A DNA stretch of 64,000 nucleotides, from the NCBI RefSeq assembly GCF_900637975.1, contig NZ_LR134477.1:2852001-2916000 (forward strand), in the 5' to 3' direction. Shown piece by piece: positions 43,128 through 52,770 of this stretch. The DNA is from Actinomyces viscosus (GTDB lineage: Bacteria > Actinomycetota > Actinomycetes > Actinomycetales > Actinomycetaceae). Made by a program: the position numbers and the translations under genes. Positions within the stretch are counted from its first letter, which is position 1. Each line of letters starts with the position of its first letter. The notes under the pieces are model-generated. The model saw only the letters and a list, made by a program, of their open reading frames with translations, searched no databases and was not told where the DNA came from.

Positions 43128-45125
43128 GTGCTCGAGAAGAACCTTGCCTCCACCACTCCCGCCAACGGCTCGGCGCAGCCCGCCGCCGACACCTCTGCCG
43201 ACGTCCTCGCCGGCGTCCCCGGCAGCGTCGTAACGGACGCCCCGGCGTCGGCCGACTCCGCCGTCGCCCGCGGCGAGCGCCCCACCGTGGACGCCGTCGC
43301 CACTATCACCGAGTACCTGGACCGCTCCGACTGGCGCGTCAACGCCAACGCCAACCAGGGCTACTCGCTGGGCGGGATGATGCTCAACACCTCCGGCAAG
43401 GTCGTCGCCAACTACTGGCTCAGCCAGGTCTACCCGGCCGTCGCCGGCCAGGCTCACCGCGAGGCGGACCTCCACATCCACGACCTGGACATGTTCGCCG
43501 GCTACTGCGCCGGCTGGTCGCTCAAGGACCTCCTCCAGCAGGGCTTCAACGGCGTCCCCGGCGCCATCGCCGCCGGCCCCGCCAAGCACTTCTCCTCCGC
43601 CGTCGGGCAGATCGTCAACTTCCTGGGAACCCTCCAGAACGAGTGGGCCGGCGCTCAGGCCTTCTCCTCCTTCGACACCTACATGGCGCCCTTCGTCCGC
43701 CTGGACGCCATGACCTACGACCAGGTCAAGCAGTGCATGCAGGAGCTCATTTTCAACCTCAACGTCCCCTCGCGCTGGGGCACCCAGACGCCCTTCACCA
43801 ACCTCACCTTCGACTGGACCTGCCCCGCGGACCTGGCCGACGAGCACCCCCTCATCGGCGACGACGTCTGCGACTTCGCCTACGGTGACCTTCAGGCGGA
43901 GATGGACCTCATCAACCGCGCCTTCATGGAGGTCATGACCGAGGGCGACGCCGAGGGACGCGTCTTCACCTTCCCCATCCCCACCTACAACATCACCCGG
44001 GACTTCGACTGGGACGCCCCCAACACCGAGCTCCTGTTCACCATGACCGCGAAGTACGGCCTGCCCTACTTCCAGAACTTCATCAACTCCGAGCTCGACC
44101 CCGGCATGATCCGCTCCATGTGCTGCCGCCTCCAGCTCGACCTGCGCGAGCTGCTCAAGCGCGGCAACGGCCTGTTCGGCTCGGCCGAGCAGACCGGGTC
44201 CGTCGGCGTCGTCACCATCAACATGGCCCGCCTCGGCCACCTCTACGCCGACGACGAGGCCGCCCTGACCGCCCGGCTCGACGAGCTCCTCGAGATCGGC
44301 CGCGACACCCTGGAGCTCAAGCGCACCGTCATCCAGCACCACATCGACGCCGGCCTGTTCCCCTTCACCAAGCGGTACCTGGGCACCCTGGACAACCACT
44401 TCTCCACCCTGGGTGTCAACGGCATGAACGAGATGGTCCGCAACTTCACCCACGACGCCTACGACCTGACCGACCCGCGCGGCCACGCCATGTGCGTGCG
44501 CCTCCTGGACCATGTGCGCGACAAGATGGTCGAGTTCCAGGAGGCCACCGGCCACCTCTACAACCTCGAGGCCACCCCGGCCGAGGGCACCACCTACCGC
44601 TTCGCCAAGGAGGACCGCAAGCGCTACCCCGGCATCCTCCAGGCCGGTACGGAGTCCAACCCCTACTACACGAACTCCTCTCAGATCCCCGTGGGTTACA
44701 CCGACGACCCCTTCGAGGCCCAGGAGATGCAGGAGGAGCTCCAGACCAAGTACACCGGCGGCACCGTCCTGCACCTGTACATGAACGAGCGGATCTCCTC
44801 GGCCGCCGCCTGCAAGGAGCTGGTGCGCCGCTCCCTGACCGCCTTCCGCACGCCCTACATCACCATCACGCCGACCTTCTCCATCTGCCCCGTCCACGGC
44901 TACCTCGTGGGCGAGCACCTCACCTGCGACAAGTGCGCCGAGCTTCACCCGGAGGCTGAGCCGGTCGAGTGCGAGGTGTGGACGCGCGTCATGGGCTACT
45001 TCCGTCCGGTGCGCTCCTTCAACATCGGCAAGAAGGGCGAGTACGCCGAGCGGCAGATGTTCACCGAGGTCGCTGCCGGTGGTCACGGCCCGGCCGTCTC
45101 GCGCCTAAGTACGGTCAGCGCCTGA
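43128..45125 (+). CDS. nrdD: Anaerobic (class III) ribonucleoside-triphosphate reductase
   Basis: The 665-residue glycyl-radical enzyme makes dNTPs without oxygen. A variable N-terminal 55 residues lacks an ATP-cone. The catalytic barrel follows (YSLGGMMLN; LFGSAEQTGS...VTINMARLGH). The C-terminal zinc site is ICPVHGYL, CDKCA and VECEV (four Cys), and the glycyl-radical loop is TRVMGYFRP, with the radical Gly near residue 623. The GTG at 43128 follows a CGGAGAGA ribosome site. Loss of the ATP-cone implies no dATP overall control. It is co-directional with nrdG and behind NrdR-like boxes, fitting an oral or anaerobic lifestyle. Confidence 0.93.
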   Translation: MLEKNLASTTPANGSAQPAADTSADVLAGVPGSVVTDAPASADSAVARGERPTVDAVATITEYLDRSDWRVNANANQGYSLGGMMLNTSGKVVANYWLSQVYPAVAGQAHREADLHIHDLDMFAGYCAGWSLKDLLQQGFNGVPGAIAAGPAKHFSSAVGQIVNFLGTLQNEWAGAQAFSSFDTYMAPFVRLDAMTYDQVKQCMQELIFNLNVPSRWGTQTPFTNLTFDWTCPADLADEHPLIGDDVCDFAYGDLQAEMDLINRAFMEVMTEGDAEGRVFTFPIPTYNITRDFDWDAPNTELLFTMTAKYGLPYFQNFINSELDPGMIRSMCCRLQLDLRELLKRGNGLFGSAEQTGSVGVVTINMARLGHLYADDEAALTARLDELLEIGRDTLELKRTVIQHHIDAGLFPFTKRYLGTLDNHFSTLGVNGMNEMVRNFTHDAYDLTDPRGHAMCVRLLDHVRDKMVEFQEATGHLYNLEATPAEGTTYRFAKEDRKRYPGILQAGTESNPYYTNSSQIPVGYTDDPFEAQEMQEELQTKYTGGTVLHLYMNERISSAAACKELVRRSLTAFRTPYITITPTFSICPVHGYLVGEHLTCDKCAELHPEAEPVECEVWTRVMGYFRPVRSFNIGKKGEYAERQMFTEVAAGGHGPAVSRLSTVSA

Positions 45126-45140
45126 GAGAACCCGCCGGGA

Positions 45141-45183
45141 CCGCTGGGCGCCGTCGGATGATCCGGCGACGGCGCCCAGCGGG
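45141..45183 (+). terminator. Hairpin between nrdD and nrdG
   Basis: CGCTGGGCGCCGTCG and CGACGGCGCCCAGCG pair perfectly around a 10-base loop. The 147-bp gap before nrdG could reduce its expression relative to nrdD, by partial termination or mRNA protection. No T-run is present. Confidence 0.65.
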
Positions 45184-45272
45184 CTCGGTGTCGCGATGAC
45201 GCCGGCCCTTGGGTCGGTCCCGCAGCCCGGCAGTTCCCCGCAGTCCCGACGACGTCCCGAGAGGAGGGGGCA

Positions 45273-46211
45273 GTGACCTCACCGCAGACACGTCCGCCGA
45301 CCAACTCACAGACTGCCCAGCCGGCCCGGGTCACTGAGGACGGTGCGGGCCGGGGTGCCTCCGCCGGCTCGAGGTCCGCGGGTGCCCACATCGGTGGGAC
45401 CGGCGGAACCGGCGAGCCCGGCCTTCCCGAAACCGAGCTGGGAGCGACCGGGTTTCGGGAGGGTGTCGTTGTCGGCCCCAACCGCCGGCCCGCCGACGAC
45501 CTGGTGATCGCCGGGCTCGTCCCCATGAGCACGGTCGACTGGCCCGACCACCTGACCGCGACCGTCTTCCTGCAGGGCTGCCCCTGGAACTGTTTCTACT
45601 GCCACAACCGGGACCTCATCCCGGCCCGCACGCCCGGCCAGGTGGCCTGGGAGGAGGTGCGCGCCCTGCTGCGGCGCAGGCGCGGGCTGCTCGACGGTGT
45701 CGTGCTGACCGGCGGTGAGGCCCTGCGCCAGGACGCCCTGGCCGACGCCGCTCGCGAGGTCATCGATATGGGCTTCCAGGTGGGGCTGCACACGGCCGGG
45801 CCCTACCCGCGGCGGCTGCGCGACATGATCGAGGCCGGGCTCGTCAACTGGGTGGGGCTGGACATCAAGGCCCTGCCCGAGCACTACGGGCAGGTGGTCG
45901 GCCGGGCGGGCGCGGCTGCGAGGGCCTGGGAGAGCCTGGAGGTGCTCATCGAGGCGGCCGGCCGCGGCGGGCCGGACTTCGAGGTGCGCACCACCGTGGT
46001 GCCCGGGGACGTGACGGCCGACGACGCCGTCGAGGTGGCCCGGCGGGTGCACGCGGCGGGGGCGCGGGTCTATGCCCTCCAGCAGGCCCGCTCCGAGGGG
46101 ACGAGCGGCGAGTTTGACGTCGTGGCGCCCGGCTGGGACGGGATGTGCGAGCGCATGGCCGAGCACATCGAGGCCCTGGGCTGGGACCGCTTCACCTACC
46201 GGCCGGCGTAG
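45273..46211 (+). CDS. nrdG: Anaerobic NrdD-activating radical-SAM enzyme
   Basis: The 312-residue radical-SAM activase has the [4Fe-4S] motif CPWNCFYCHN (Cys 103, 107, 110) and the SAM-binding GGE-type VVLTGGEALRQ. It generates the glycyl radical on NrdD. It is unusually long for NrdG because of an 80-residue Pro/Gly/Thr-rich N-terminus; the enzymatic part resembles the longer activases of actinobacteria. GTG 45273 is preceded by GAGAGGAGGGGG. The gene is 147 bp after nrdD, with a hairpin between. Confidence 0.9.
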   Translation: MTSPQTRPPTNSQTAQPARVTEDGAGRGASAGSRSAGAHIGGTGGTGEPGLPETELGATGFREGVVVGPNRRPADDLVIAGLVPMSTVDWPDHLTATVFLQGCPWNCFYCHNRDLIPARTPGQVAWEEVRALLRRRRGLLDGVVLTGGEALRQDALADAAREVIDMGFQVGLHTAGPYPRRLRDMIEAGLVNWVGLDIKALPEHYGQVVGRAGAAARAWESLEVLIEAAGRGGPDFEVRTTVVPGDVTADDAVEVARRVHAAGARVYALQQARSEGTSGEFDVVAPGWDGMCERMAEHIEALGWDRFTYRPA

Positions 46212-46337
46212 GGAGGCTGCCGTGGAGGGCGGTGTCCATGGTCGGTATCCGGCAGGTCGGCCGCCAATGCGCTGGTGGTGACCGCCAGCGAGCTTGCACG
46301 GCGGCCGACACCCACCTACACATTAGTGATCCCATTT

Positions 46338-46352
46338 AGTAGAGCAACTACT
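46338..46352 (+). promoter_or_regulatory. Palindrome upstream of the catalase gene
   Basis: AGTAG-AGCAA-CTACT is an interrupted palindrome about 155 bases before the catalase ATG, in the most AT-rich part of a 297-bp intergenic stretch. It could bind a peroxide-responsive regulator (OxyR or PerR/FurA type); which one cannot be told. Confidence 0.35.
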
Positions 46353-46508
46353 GAGACATCTCCTTATTGTTCGGCTATGGTTGCTGACGGGCGGTCATCT
46401 CGTCGTCGCGGCTGACAGCGGTCAGCGGTACCTGCGGCGTCCTGACCGGCTCAGGCGCACCTCGCGCCTTGCGACACCCCGGCCCGCTGGCCGAGCAAGG
46501 AGATACCC

Positions 46509-48260
46509 ATGAACGACACCAACCTGCCCGAGACCCCTCAGGACAGTGCTCCCGCCGGCTGCCCCATGTCCCGCGCCGGCCTCGGCGAGCACCTGCCCAG
46601 CCGCAACAACACCGTCGGTCAGGGCCGTATGACGATGGCCAACGGCTCGCCCGTCCACAACAACCAGGACTCCATGACCGCCGGGCCCCGCGGCCCCGTC
46701 GCCCTCCAGGACGCCTGGCTGCTGGAGAAGCACGCCCACTTCAACCGCGAGGTCATTCCCGAGCGCCGCATGCACGCCAAGGGCTCAGGCGCCTGGGGCA
46801 CCTTCACCGTCACCCGCGCCATCCCCGAGCTCACCCGCGCCGCGATCTTCTCCGCCGAGGGCAACCAGTGCGAGCTCTTCATGCGCTTCTCCACCGTCGC
46901 CGGCGAGCGCGGGGCCGCCGACGCCGAGCGCGACATTCGCGGCTTCGCCATGCGGTTCTTCACCTCCGAGGGCAACTGGGACGTCGTCGGCAACAACACC
47001 CCCGTCTTCTTCTTCCGCGACGGCAAGAAATTCATCGACCTCAACCACGCCGTCAAGCGCGACCCCCGCACCAACCTGCGCAGCCCCAACGCCAACTGGG
47101 ACTTCTGGACCAGCCTGCCCGAGTCGCTCCTCCAGGTGACCATCACCATGTCCGACCGCGGCATCCCGCTGTCCTACCGCTACATGCACGGCTTCTCCTC
47201 GCACGCCTACTCCTTCATCAACGCCGAGGGTGTGCGCACCTGGGTGAAGTTCCACTTCCGCTCCCAGCAGGGTCTCGCCAACCTCACAGACCAGGAGGCC
47301 GCCGCCGTCATCGCCGAGGACCGCGAGTCCAACCAGCGTGATCTGTACGAGTCCATCGAGAAGGGCCAGTACCCCCGCTGGACCATGTACGTCCAGACCA
47401 TGACCATTGAACAGGCCGAGGCCCTGACCGACTTCAACCCCTTCGACCTGACGAAGATGTGGCCCAAGGCGGACTTCCCCTTCCAGGAGGTCGGCGTCCT
47501 CGAGCTCAACAGGAACCCCGACAACTACTTCCAGGACGTCGAGCAGGCCGGCTTCACGCCCCAGAACATCGTGCCCGGCATCGGCTACTCGCCGGACAGG
47601 ATGCTCCAGGCCCGCCTCTTCTCCTACGGTGACGCCCAGCGCTACCGCCTCGGCGTCAACCACCACCAGATTCCGGTCAACTCCCCGCGCGGCGTCGCCT
47701 GCCCCCACGGCTTCCACCGCGACGGCGCCATGCGGGTGGACGGCAACGCCGGGTCTGAGAATGCCTACGAGCCCAACTCCTACGGCAACTGGCAGGACTC
47801 GCGAGAGCTCTCCGAGCCCGTCCAGGCCGGAGGCGACGTCGCCATGTACGACTTCCGTGAGGACGACCACAACTACTACACCCAGCCCGGCATGCTCTGG
47901 CGCGCCATGACGCCCGAGCAGCAGCTCGTCCTGTGCGAGAACACCGCCCGCGCCATGGGTGACTCGACCCTGCAGATCAAGCACCGCCACATCTTCAACT
48001 GCTACCACGCGGACCCCGACTACGGCCGTGGCGTGGCCCAGGCGCTGGGCATCGACATCGACAGCGTGGACCTCGACGGCGCTACCGCCGACTCCTACGA
48101 GCTATGGCTGGCGCGCAACCGCGCCAACGCCGAGCTCGACGTCCCGACGTCGCCCGCCGCCCCCGCCTCTGCCGCGAACCTCGGCCCGGCCGGCCGCGAC
48201 ACCAACGTGGCTGACCCGACCACCCTCACCGACCCGATGAACGACCCCTACGTGCTCTGA
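46509..48260 (+). CDS. katA: Clade 3-like monofunctional catalase
   Basis: The 583-residue haem catalase converts hydrogen peroxide to water and oxygen. Signature residues are visible: His in [16 protein letters not shown], Asn in [13 protein letters not shown], the haem-tyrosine motif [16 protein letters not shown], and the substrate-channel block [20 protein letters not shown]. The N-terminal 40 residues are low-complexity. The ATG at 46509 follows AAGGAG. A hairpin terminator lies just downstream. The gene is adjacent to nrdDG, a sensible combination for an aerotolerant anaerobe, but there is no evidence of shared transcription. Confidence 0.95.
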   Translation: MNDTNLPETPQDSAPAGCPMSRAGLGEHLPSRNNTVGQGRMTMANGSPVHNNQDSMTAGPRGPVALQDAWLLEKHAHFNREVIPERRMHAKGSGAWGTFTVTRAIPELTRAAIFSAEGNQCELFMRFSTVAGERGAADAERDIRGFAMRFFTSEGNWDVVGNNTPVFFFRDGKKFIDLNHAVKRDPRTNLRSPNANWDFWTSLPESLLQVTITMSDRGIPLSYRYMHGFSSHAYSFINAEGVRTWVKFHFRSQQGLANLTDQEAAAVIAEDRESNQRDLYESIEKGQYPRWTMYVQTMTIEQAEALTDFNPFDLTKMWPKADFPFQEVGVLELNRNPDNYFQDVEQAGFTPQNIVPGIGYSPDRMLQARLFSYGDAQRYRLGVNHHQIPVNSPRGVACPHGFHRDGAMRVDGNAGSENAYEPNSYGNWQDSRELSEPVQAGGDVAMYDFREDDHNYYTQPGMLWRAMTPEQQLVLCENTARAMGDSTLQIKHRHIFNCYHADPDYGRGVAQALGIDIDSVDLDGATADSYELWLARNRANAELDVPTSPAAPASAANLGPAGRDTNVADPTTLTDPMNDPYVL

Positions 48261-48286
48261 GCACTCTGAGTACTGCGTCCCGGTTT

Positions 48287-48334
48287 CCGACGGCGGCCCG
48301 CCACCTCCCAGCGGAGGCGGTGGGCCGCCGTCGG
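48287..48334. terminator. Catalase terminator hairpin
   Basis: A 20-bp stem (48287-48306 with 48315-48334; two mismatches) with an 8-base loop lies 27 bases after the catalase stop. Confidence 0.75.
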
Positions 48335-48394
48335 AGGTCGTTGTGGGGAGCGGTGTCCATGGTTGGTGACGGGGCGCACTCCTAGCCTCGGGGC

Positions 48395-48784
48395 ATGAGC
48401 TACGACCTCCTGATCTTCGAGCCGGACTGCGCGACCGATGAGGACTTCCCCCGGTGGTGGAAGCAGATGGTCGCCCAGTGGGACGGGCCGCGCGACTTCA
48501 GCACCATCGACGGCTCCACCCCGGCGATCAGGTCCTTCTACCGCGACCTCATCCGCGCCTTCCCGCCGTACAACGGCCCCGACGCGCTGAGCGAGGCGGA
48601 GCGGGAGGAGCGGGAGGTCGAAGGGCTGCCGGTCGCCGACTACACCATCGGCACCGACTACATCTACATCAGTGTCGGCTGGTCGGACGCGAACGCGCTG
48701 GTCAAGATTGTCGGCCAGATGGCCTGGACGCAGCGGCTCGCGGTCGCCTACGTCAGCGAGGACAGCTCGATCTTCCGGCCGTAG
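48395..48784 (+). CDS. Conserved hypothetical protein (129 aa)
   Basis: The small acidic alpha/beta protein begins MSYDLLIFEPDCATDEDFPRWW and ends DSSIFRP. Proteins that open SYDL... and share the VGWSDAN-type strand occur as orphans and as putative immunity proteins in actinobacteria, but I cannot name a family. No toxin-like gene is next to it. The ATG at 48395 is good, and codon bias is native. It lies after the catalase terminator and before a Phd-VapC pair. Confidence 0.6.
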   Translation: MSYDLLIFEPDCATDEDFPRWWKQMVAQWDGPRDFSTIDGSTPAIRSFYRDLIRAFPPYNGPDALSEAEREEREVEGLPVADYTIGTDYIYISVGWSDANALVKIVGQMAWTQRLAVAYVSEDSSIFRP

Positions 48785-48883
48785 CGGCGAGGGGTCTGAC
48801 GCTGAGCCTCGAGCCTTCGACCCCGCCTCCGCCCCCGCAGCCACAAAGTAGTACATGTAGAACCTTTGTCGTATTCTCGTGTC

Positions 48884-49195
48884 ATGAGTGCAGCGGGTGT
48901 GCCGGTTTCTTCGGGGAGCAGAACTGTGGGACTGCGGGAGGTCAATCAGCAGGCCGGGCGGGTCTACCGTGAGGTCGAGTCCACCGGTGTTCCTGTGACG
49001 GTCACCGACCGTGGTCGCCCGATCGCCCAGATCGTCCCGATCCGCCATGACGAGTCCTGGTATGAGCGGATGGTCCGTGAGGGCAAGGTCCGTCGGGCCG
49101 CAGGCGACTGGACGCTGCCCGCCAGGCGGTGGGGGACGCCTGAGGGTTTCGACCTGGAGCAGTTCCTCCTCGGTGAGCGCGAGGAGGACAGGTGA
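48884..49195 (+). CDS. Phd/YefM-type antitoxin
   Basis: The 103-residue protein has the Phd N-terminal pattern VGLREVNQQAGRVYREVESTGVPVTVTDRGRPIAQIVPI, which dimerises and binds DNA, followed by a C-terminal toxin-binding tail (DESWYERMVREGKV to FLLGEREEDR). The stop overlaps the PIN toxin start. ATG 48884 is chosen over an upstream in-frame start at 48866 because it gives the family length. Upstream, TAGTACATGTA (48849 on) is a short palindrome that may be the operator, with TTGTCG and TATTCT as possible -35/-10. Confidence 0.85.
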   Translation: MSAAGVPVSSGSRTVGLREVNQQAGRVYREVESTGVPVTVTDRGRPIAQIVPIRHDESWYERMVREGKVRRAAGDWTLPARRWGTPEGFDLEQFLLGEREEDR

Positions 49196-49593
49196 TCTAC
49201 CTCGATACCTCGGTGGCGCTGCTCTCCCTCCTCGGGCAGCCCGGCGCCGATGAGGCCGCGCAGCTCATCATGGATGCGCATGCCACCGAGGAACTGGTCT
49301 CCTCCTGTCTGCTCACGGTGGAGATGGCTCGGGCGGCGCATCGGGGGCGCTTCGATATCCGCGTGGTCGATGAGTTCATCGCGGGGGTGGAGCTCGTCGA
49401 GATCGGCCCGGATGTCATTGAGCGCGCCAGCGCCCTGACTGGTGAGTTGAAGTCTCTCGATGCCATTCACCTGGCGACTGCGACGCTGCTGGACGACCCT
49501 CGCCATCCTGTCACGGTTCTGACTCATGACGCCCGCCTGGCCGATGCCGCCCGGTCCCGGGGGCTGAGCGCGATCGACCCGCTGGGCTCATAG
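49192..49593 (+). CDS. vapC: VapC-type PIN-domain toxin (Phd partner)
   Basis: The 133-residue PIN toxin has MIYLDTSVALLSLL at its N-terminus, SLDAIHLATA and VLTHDARLADAA, giving the conserved acidic residues of VapC ribonucleases. It starts at GTG 49192, overlapping the antitoxin stop, so the two are translationally coupled. It ends in the same bases as the convergent nitroreductase (6-bp overlap at 49588-49593). It appears intact. Confidence 0.9.
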   Translation: MIYLDTSVALLSLLGQPGADEAAQLIMDAHATEELVSSCLLTVEMARAAHRGRFDIRVVDEFIAGVELVEIGPDVIERASALTGELKSLDAIHLATATLLDDPRHPVTVLTHDARLADAARSRGLSAIDPLGS

Positions 49594-50226
49594 CACCTGA
49601 TAGACCTCCTTGAAGGGCAGGCGCGGGTTGCGCTCCTGGTAGGCGTCCGGCCCCGGGTGACCGACGTTGATGACCAACAGCACCTCCACGTCCTGACCGG
49701 CGAAGAACTCGGTCGCCAACGCCTCAGCGTCGTCTCCGTTCATGGGGCCGGCTGCCAGCCCGACGGCGCGAATCGCCTGAATAACGTAGGCCGTCTGGAT
49801 CAGCGCTGAGGCGCGCGCCCAACGCGCCCGCATCTCCGCCCCGCCCTCCTCCAGCAGCCGCTGGTAGCGCTCGCCGCGCGGGTGCAGCCGCGGCAGAGAC
49901 CCGGCGAAGGACCGATCGGCTGCGCAGACGAGGGGGAGAGACGCCCCTGCGGCCTGCTCGCGATTACCGCTGGGACGACAGGGCAGCAGGCGCTCGCGGG
50001 CCGCCGCCGATCGGACGGCTACCACCCGTAGCGGCTGGGCGTTGACCGCCGTCGGCGCCCACTTGGCCAGCTCATGGATCGCCCGCAGCTGGGCGTCGGT
50101 CACCGGCTCGTCGGTGAAGGTGTAGGCGGTGCGTGCCCCGCTGAACAGCAGCAAGGCGTCGGACTCGGTCAGGATGGACTCGCCGGGCACGGGGCCCGGA
50201 ACCGGAACGGGGGAGACGACTACCAT
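49588..50226 (-). CDS. Nitroreductase family protein
   Basis: The 212-residue FMN-dependent nitroreductase is of the RutE/malonic-semialdehyde-reductase branch: ARTAYTFTDEPVTDAQL, the AKWAPTAVNAQPLR FMN-binding block, and GLAAGPMNGDDAEAL. Members reduce nitro compounds, quinones or semialdehydes with NAD(P)H; the substrate here is unknown. The start ATG 50226 fits the MVVVSPVPV leader; longer upstream frames have no codon bias. It converges with the VapC gene with overlapping stops. Confidence 0.88.
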   Translation of the reverse strand: MVVVSPVPVPGPVPGESILTESDALLLFSGARTAYTFTDEPVTDAQLRAIHELAKWAPTAVNAQPLRVVAVRSAAARERLLPCRPSGNREQAAGASLPLVCAADRSFAGSLPRLHPRGERYQRLLEEGGAEMRARWARASALIQTAYVIQAIRAVGLAAGPMNGDDAEALATEFFAGQDVEVLLVINVGHPGPDAYQERNPRLPFKEVYQVL

Positions 50227-50684
50227 GCTCCGATTGAAGCACGCGCCGTCTCCCCCGGGGCGGATGTTGTCCCGACAAGGCAGTCTTGCTGTCCCCGCCC
50301 TTGCTCTCCTCACCCTCCTGACGTGCGGCCTCGCAGCGGGTCTCCGTCGCGCAGGCGATCCATGCGATGGCGGAGAGTGTGCGCTGTGAGAGCCACGGTC
50401 CTGCTGCTCGAGAAGTAGCCGTTCTCCTCGATGGGAAGGTGAGGCTCCGGGCCGAGCGCCGTAGGGAATGAGGCAGGAAGTTATGGATGAGAATGCCGCT
50501 CCTGGCGCTCGGCCTGATTGTGGTGGTCGGTATCGCCTCCTTGTGTCCTCGTGCTGACGGGGCGCCTCGGGCGCCGTCCGCAGTGAAGTGGTCGAGGGCA
50601 AGCCAACCGGAGCCGATGTTGCGAGGACGTTGGCGCAAACGCTTATGCTCCCGCAACTCCCGGGCGGGGTGGCGGGGAGTCGTT
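50227..50684. other. Intergenic region without a convincing gene
   Basis: These 458 bases hold no supported gene. A plus-strand frame from ATG 50487, preceded by AGGAAG, opens with a hydrophobic segment (MPLLALGLIVVVGIASLC) but continues into the antisense of the CPBP gene without codon bias. A short secreted peptide or decayed gene cannot be excluded. Confidence 0.4.
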
Positions 50685-51482
50685 TCAGTACAGGAGGAAG
50701 GGCAGGAAGGCACTGAGGTTGTTGAGGCAGTGGATGCTCACCGGGTAGAGCAGGTTGCGGTCGGTCTTGACATAGAGCAGCCCGCAGCTGAGCCCGAAGA
50801 AGGCGTGCGGGATGACACTCAGTACCTCGGAGAGCACGAACGAGTGCATGTGCAGCGCACCGAACAGAACGCTGGAGACGACAACAGCCACCCAGGTTGG
50901 CGCAAAGCGCTTGATGAGCCCAATGAGGAACTGACGGAAGAACATCTCCTCCACAATCGGCCCCACGATCCCGAGCACGACGACGATGACGATCGGCGGG
51001 AACATCTGAATGACTTCGGCAACGCTGGCGTCATTCTGCAGGATTGCTCCGGACAAGCCGGCGAGGTTGAGCAGGGCCGAGGACGCCAGGCCGCCGACGA
51101 GCTCGATCACCAAGGTGGCGAGTCCGCCCACGATGAGAGTGAGGGCGGCCCGCCGCTTACGGGCCGCTACCTGACGGGCGGCCCGGGCCAGCGGGTAGCG
51201 GAAGGCGACGCAGCCGACGGTGAAGAGAGCGATGTAGAGCGCGAGGCCGGTTGCGGGGCCGGCGTCCCCGGGGATGAGAAAGTGGCCGAGGTGGAGCGGG
51301 AAGAAGAAGGCGTAGACGCTTGTGAAGATGACCAGCGCGACGGTGCTCAGCCGGTCGGGCCGGGTGCTCGCGGTCGGAGCCGAGACCGGAGCGGGGCTCG
51401 GAGCCGAGTCCGACGACGCAGGATCCGGTGCTCCGGAGGCGGTCGGCGTCTGCTGGGACAGGGACGTGCGGGAGGTGCTCAT
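50685..51482 (-). CDS. CPBP-family intramembrane metalloprotease
   Basis: The 265-residue polytopic protein has about seven hydrophobic helices and the CAAX-protease/bacteriocin-processing motifs: VEEMFFRQFLIG (EExxxR) near residue 162, LFGALHMHS and a following helix with FFGLSCGLLY. These form the glutamate/histidine metal site of Rce1-like enzymes. In bacteria such proteins cut lipidated or bacteriocin substrates, or give self-immunity to bacteriocins. The N-terminal 35 residues are Ser/Pro/Ala-rich and cytoplasmic. No bacteriocin gene is next to it. Confidence 0.88.
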   Translation of the reverse strand: MSTSRTSLSQQTPTASGAPDPASSDSAPSPAPVSAPTASTRPDRLSTVALVIFTSVYAFFFPLHLGHFLIPGDAGPATGLALYIALFTVGCVAFRYPLARAARQVAARKRRAALTLIVGGLATLVIELVGGLASSALLNLAGLSGAILQNDASVAEVIQMFPPIVIVVVLGIVGPIVEEMFFRQFLIGLIKRFAPTWVAVVVSSVLFGALHMHSFVLSEVLSVIPHAFFGLSCGLLYVKTDRNLLYPVSIHCLNNLSAFLPFLLY

Positions 51483-51870
51483 GGCCGGAAGTGTGGGACG
51501 GCCGGCCCGAGAGCGGCATCGCCCCGGCGGCTGAGCCGCGGTGCGCCCCTCAGACCCTGGTTCGTCAGACTCCGGTTCGACCTCCTAAGCCTCGCTGAGC
51601 TCCCTGAGCGCATGTGCGGACGCCTGTCGTGGGGATGGAAGTCTACCCAATAATCGTAACAATAAGGGAAAATTGCCAGGCGGTCTCACTTCAATTTCTA
51701 TTCTCAGCAAGAGCAAATAATGTGTGTATCAATGTGATTGCATTTTGTGGTGGCGTGAGTTATCGCTGCCCCTGGAGTGCCTCAATTCTCTCGGCTAGCC
51801 GTTTACTATCCCTTCTCGCCACTCGAAGCTTCCGTGACCACGCCCATGTTGCCCCCCTATTTCTCCCATA
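51483..51870. promoter_or_regulatory. AT-rich upstream region of the lipoprotein gene
   Basis: This 388-bp stretch is clearly more AT-rich than its surroundings from about 51650 to 51760. No gene is seen. It probably contains the promoter of the excalibur lipoprotein, and perhaps that of the CPBP gene on the other strand. Confidence 0.35.
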
Positions 51871-52419
51871 TTGTCCCGCTCCTCGGTGGCGCCAGTGCCT
51901 TCGTCGACGCTGCAGCACCGAGGGCTGCTGAGGTCGGCGGCGCCCGTCCTCCTCGCCCTGGTTCTTGGCGTTGGAATTGCCGGGTGCGGGGTTCCGTCCG
52001 TGGCTGACGATGCGGGTTCGCCGGCACCAGCAACATCTCCGACGGTGACTGCTTCGCCGTCGCCGTCACCCACTCTGACTCCCTCTCCGTCGCCTACTCC
52101 GAGTCACACACCATCCCCGACCCCGAGTCCTACGCCGTCGCCGATTCCGACGACGCAGGCCCCAACATCGCAGCCTCCGTTGCAGCCTCTCATGCAGGAG
52201 TCTGAGCCAACATCAGAGCCTGAGGCGACACCGGAAGAGGAGACCCGGGCCGGCGGTGGTGCGGCGGCCCCTGCTCCCGTACCGGAGCCGGAGATCACGT
52301 ACTATCCCATCTGCAAGAAGGCAAAGGCAGCGGGAGCAGCTCCCTTGTATCGGGGCGACCCTGGATACCGCGAAGAGCTGGACCGAGACCGGGACGGCAT
52401 CGCCTGCGAGATCAAGTAA
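51871..52419 (+). CDS. Excalibur-domain surface lipoprotein
   Basis: The 182-residue product has a signal peptide with lipobox GIAGC (Cys 39), then a Pro/Ser/Thr repeat spacer (residues 55-130) such as SPTPSPTPSP, and a C-terminal excalibur domain: ICKKAKAAGAAPLY through DRDRDGIACE, a calcium-binding DxDxDG motif with two Cys. It is expected to be anchored to the membrane and extend through the wall. The start is uncertain: TTG 51871 or GTG 51886, neither with a strong ribosome site. The role in wall or calcium binding is inferred from the domain. Confidence 0.85.
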   Translation: MSRSSVAPVPSSTLQHRGLLRSAAPVLLALVLGVGIAGCGVPSVADDAGSPAPATSPTVTASPSPSPTLTPSPSPTPSHTPSPTPSPTPSPIPTTQAPTSQPPLQPLMQESEPTSEPEATPEEETRAGGGAAAPAPVPEPEITYYPICKKAKAAGAAPLYRGDPGYREELDRDRDGIACEIK

Positions 52420-52476
52420 GGTCCCGTCGAGGGCTGCCGTCTCGAGCGGTGGTGATGCGCAAGTCTTACCTGCTCC

Positions 52477-52520
52477 ATGTGCGTCGTTCGCAACGTCCAG
52501 GCGTCGCGAACGACGCACAT
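52477..52520. terminator. Hairpin after the excalibur lipoprotein gene
   Basis: ATGTGCGTCGTTCGC (52477-52491) and its perfect complement (52506-52520) form a 15-bp stem with a 14-base loop. It is a plausible terminator. The rest of the gap to 52770 shows no gene. Confidence 0.7.
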
Positions 52521-52770
52521 CGGTTTGAGCGGCGGGGACTATGTTCGCGGTAGGTGACGCGTGCTCACATCGTGCGAGTTGAGGTGGCGTGATGTGAGCG
52601 GAGATTGACCACAGGCAGACAGGGCCAGCGGAGCCCTCGAATCTCGCGCGCCGTACGGGCGAGCCGTGCCCACGACGACCCGGACTCCACCGACGCAGCC
52701 TCAGGCAGCTGGACTGCTGACTGACCTGCGAATCCTTGTGACTGAGCGAATGCTTCGCAATGTGACCGTC

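Noticed and set aside
42852..45086. 744-codon minus-strand frame opposite nrdD
   Set aside because: Val/Gly/Glu-rich antisense shadow; nrdD has clear glycyl-radical motifs on the plus strand.
50487..51653. 388-codon plus-strand frame opposite the CPBP gene
   Set aside because: Only the first 20 residues look like a real hydrophobic segment; the rest is antisense of the protease.
52032..52180. Short tandem repeats in the excalibur gene as a CRISPR or VNTR
   Set aside because: They encode a Pro/Ser/Thr wall-spanning spacer and are in frame with the lipoprotein.
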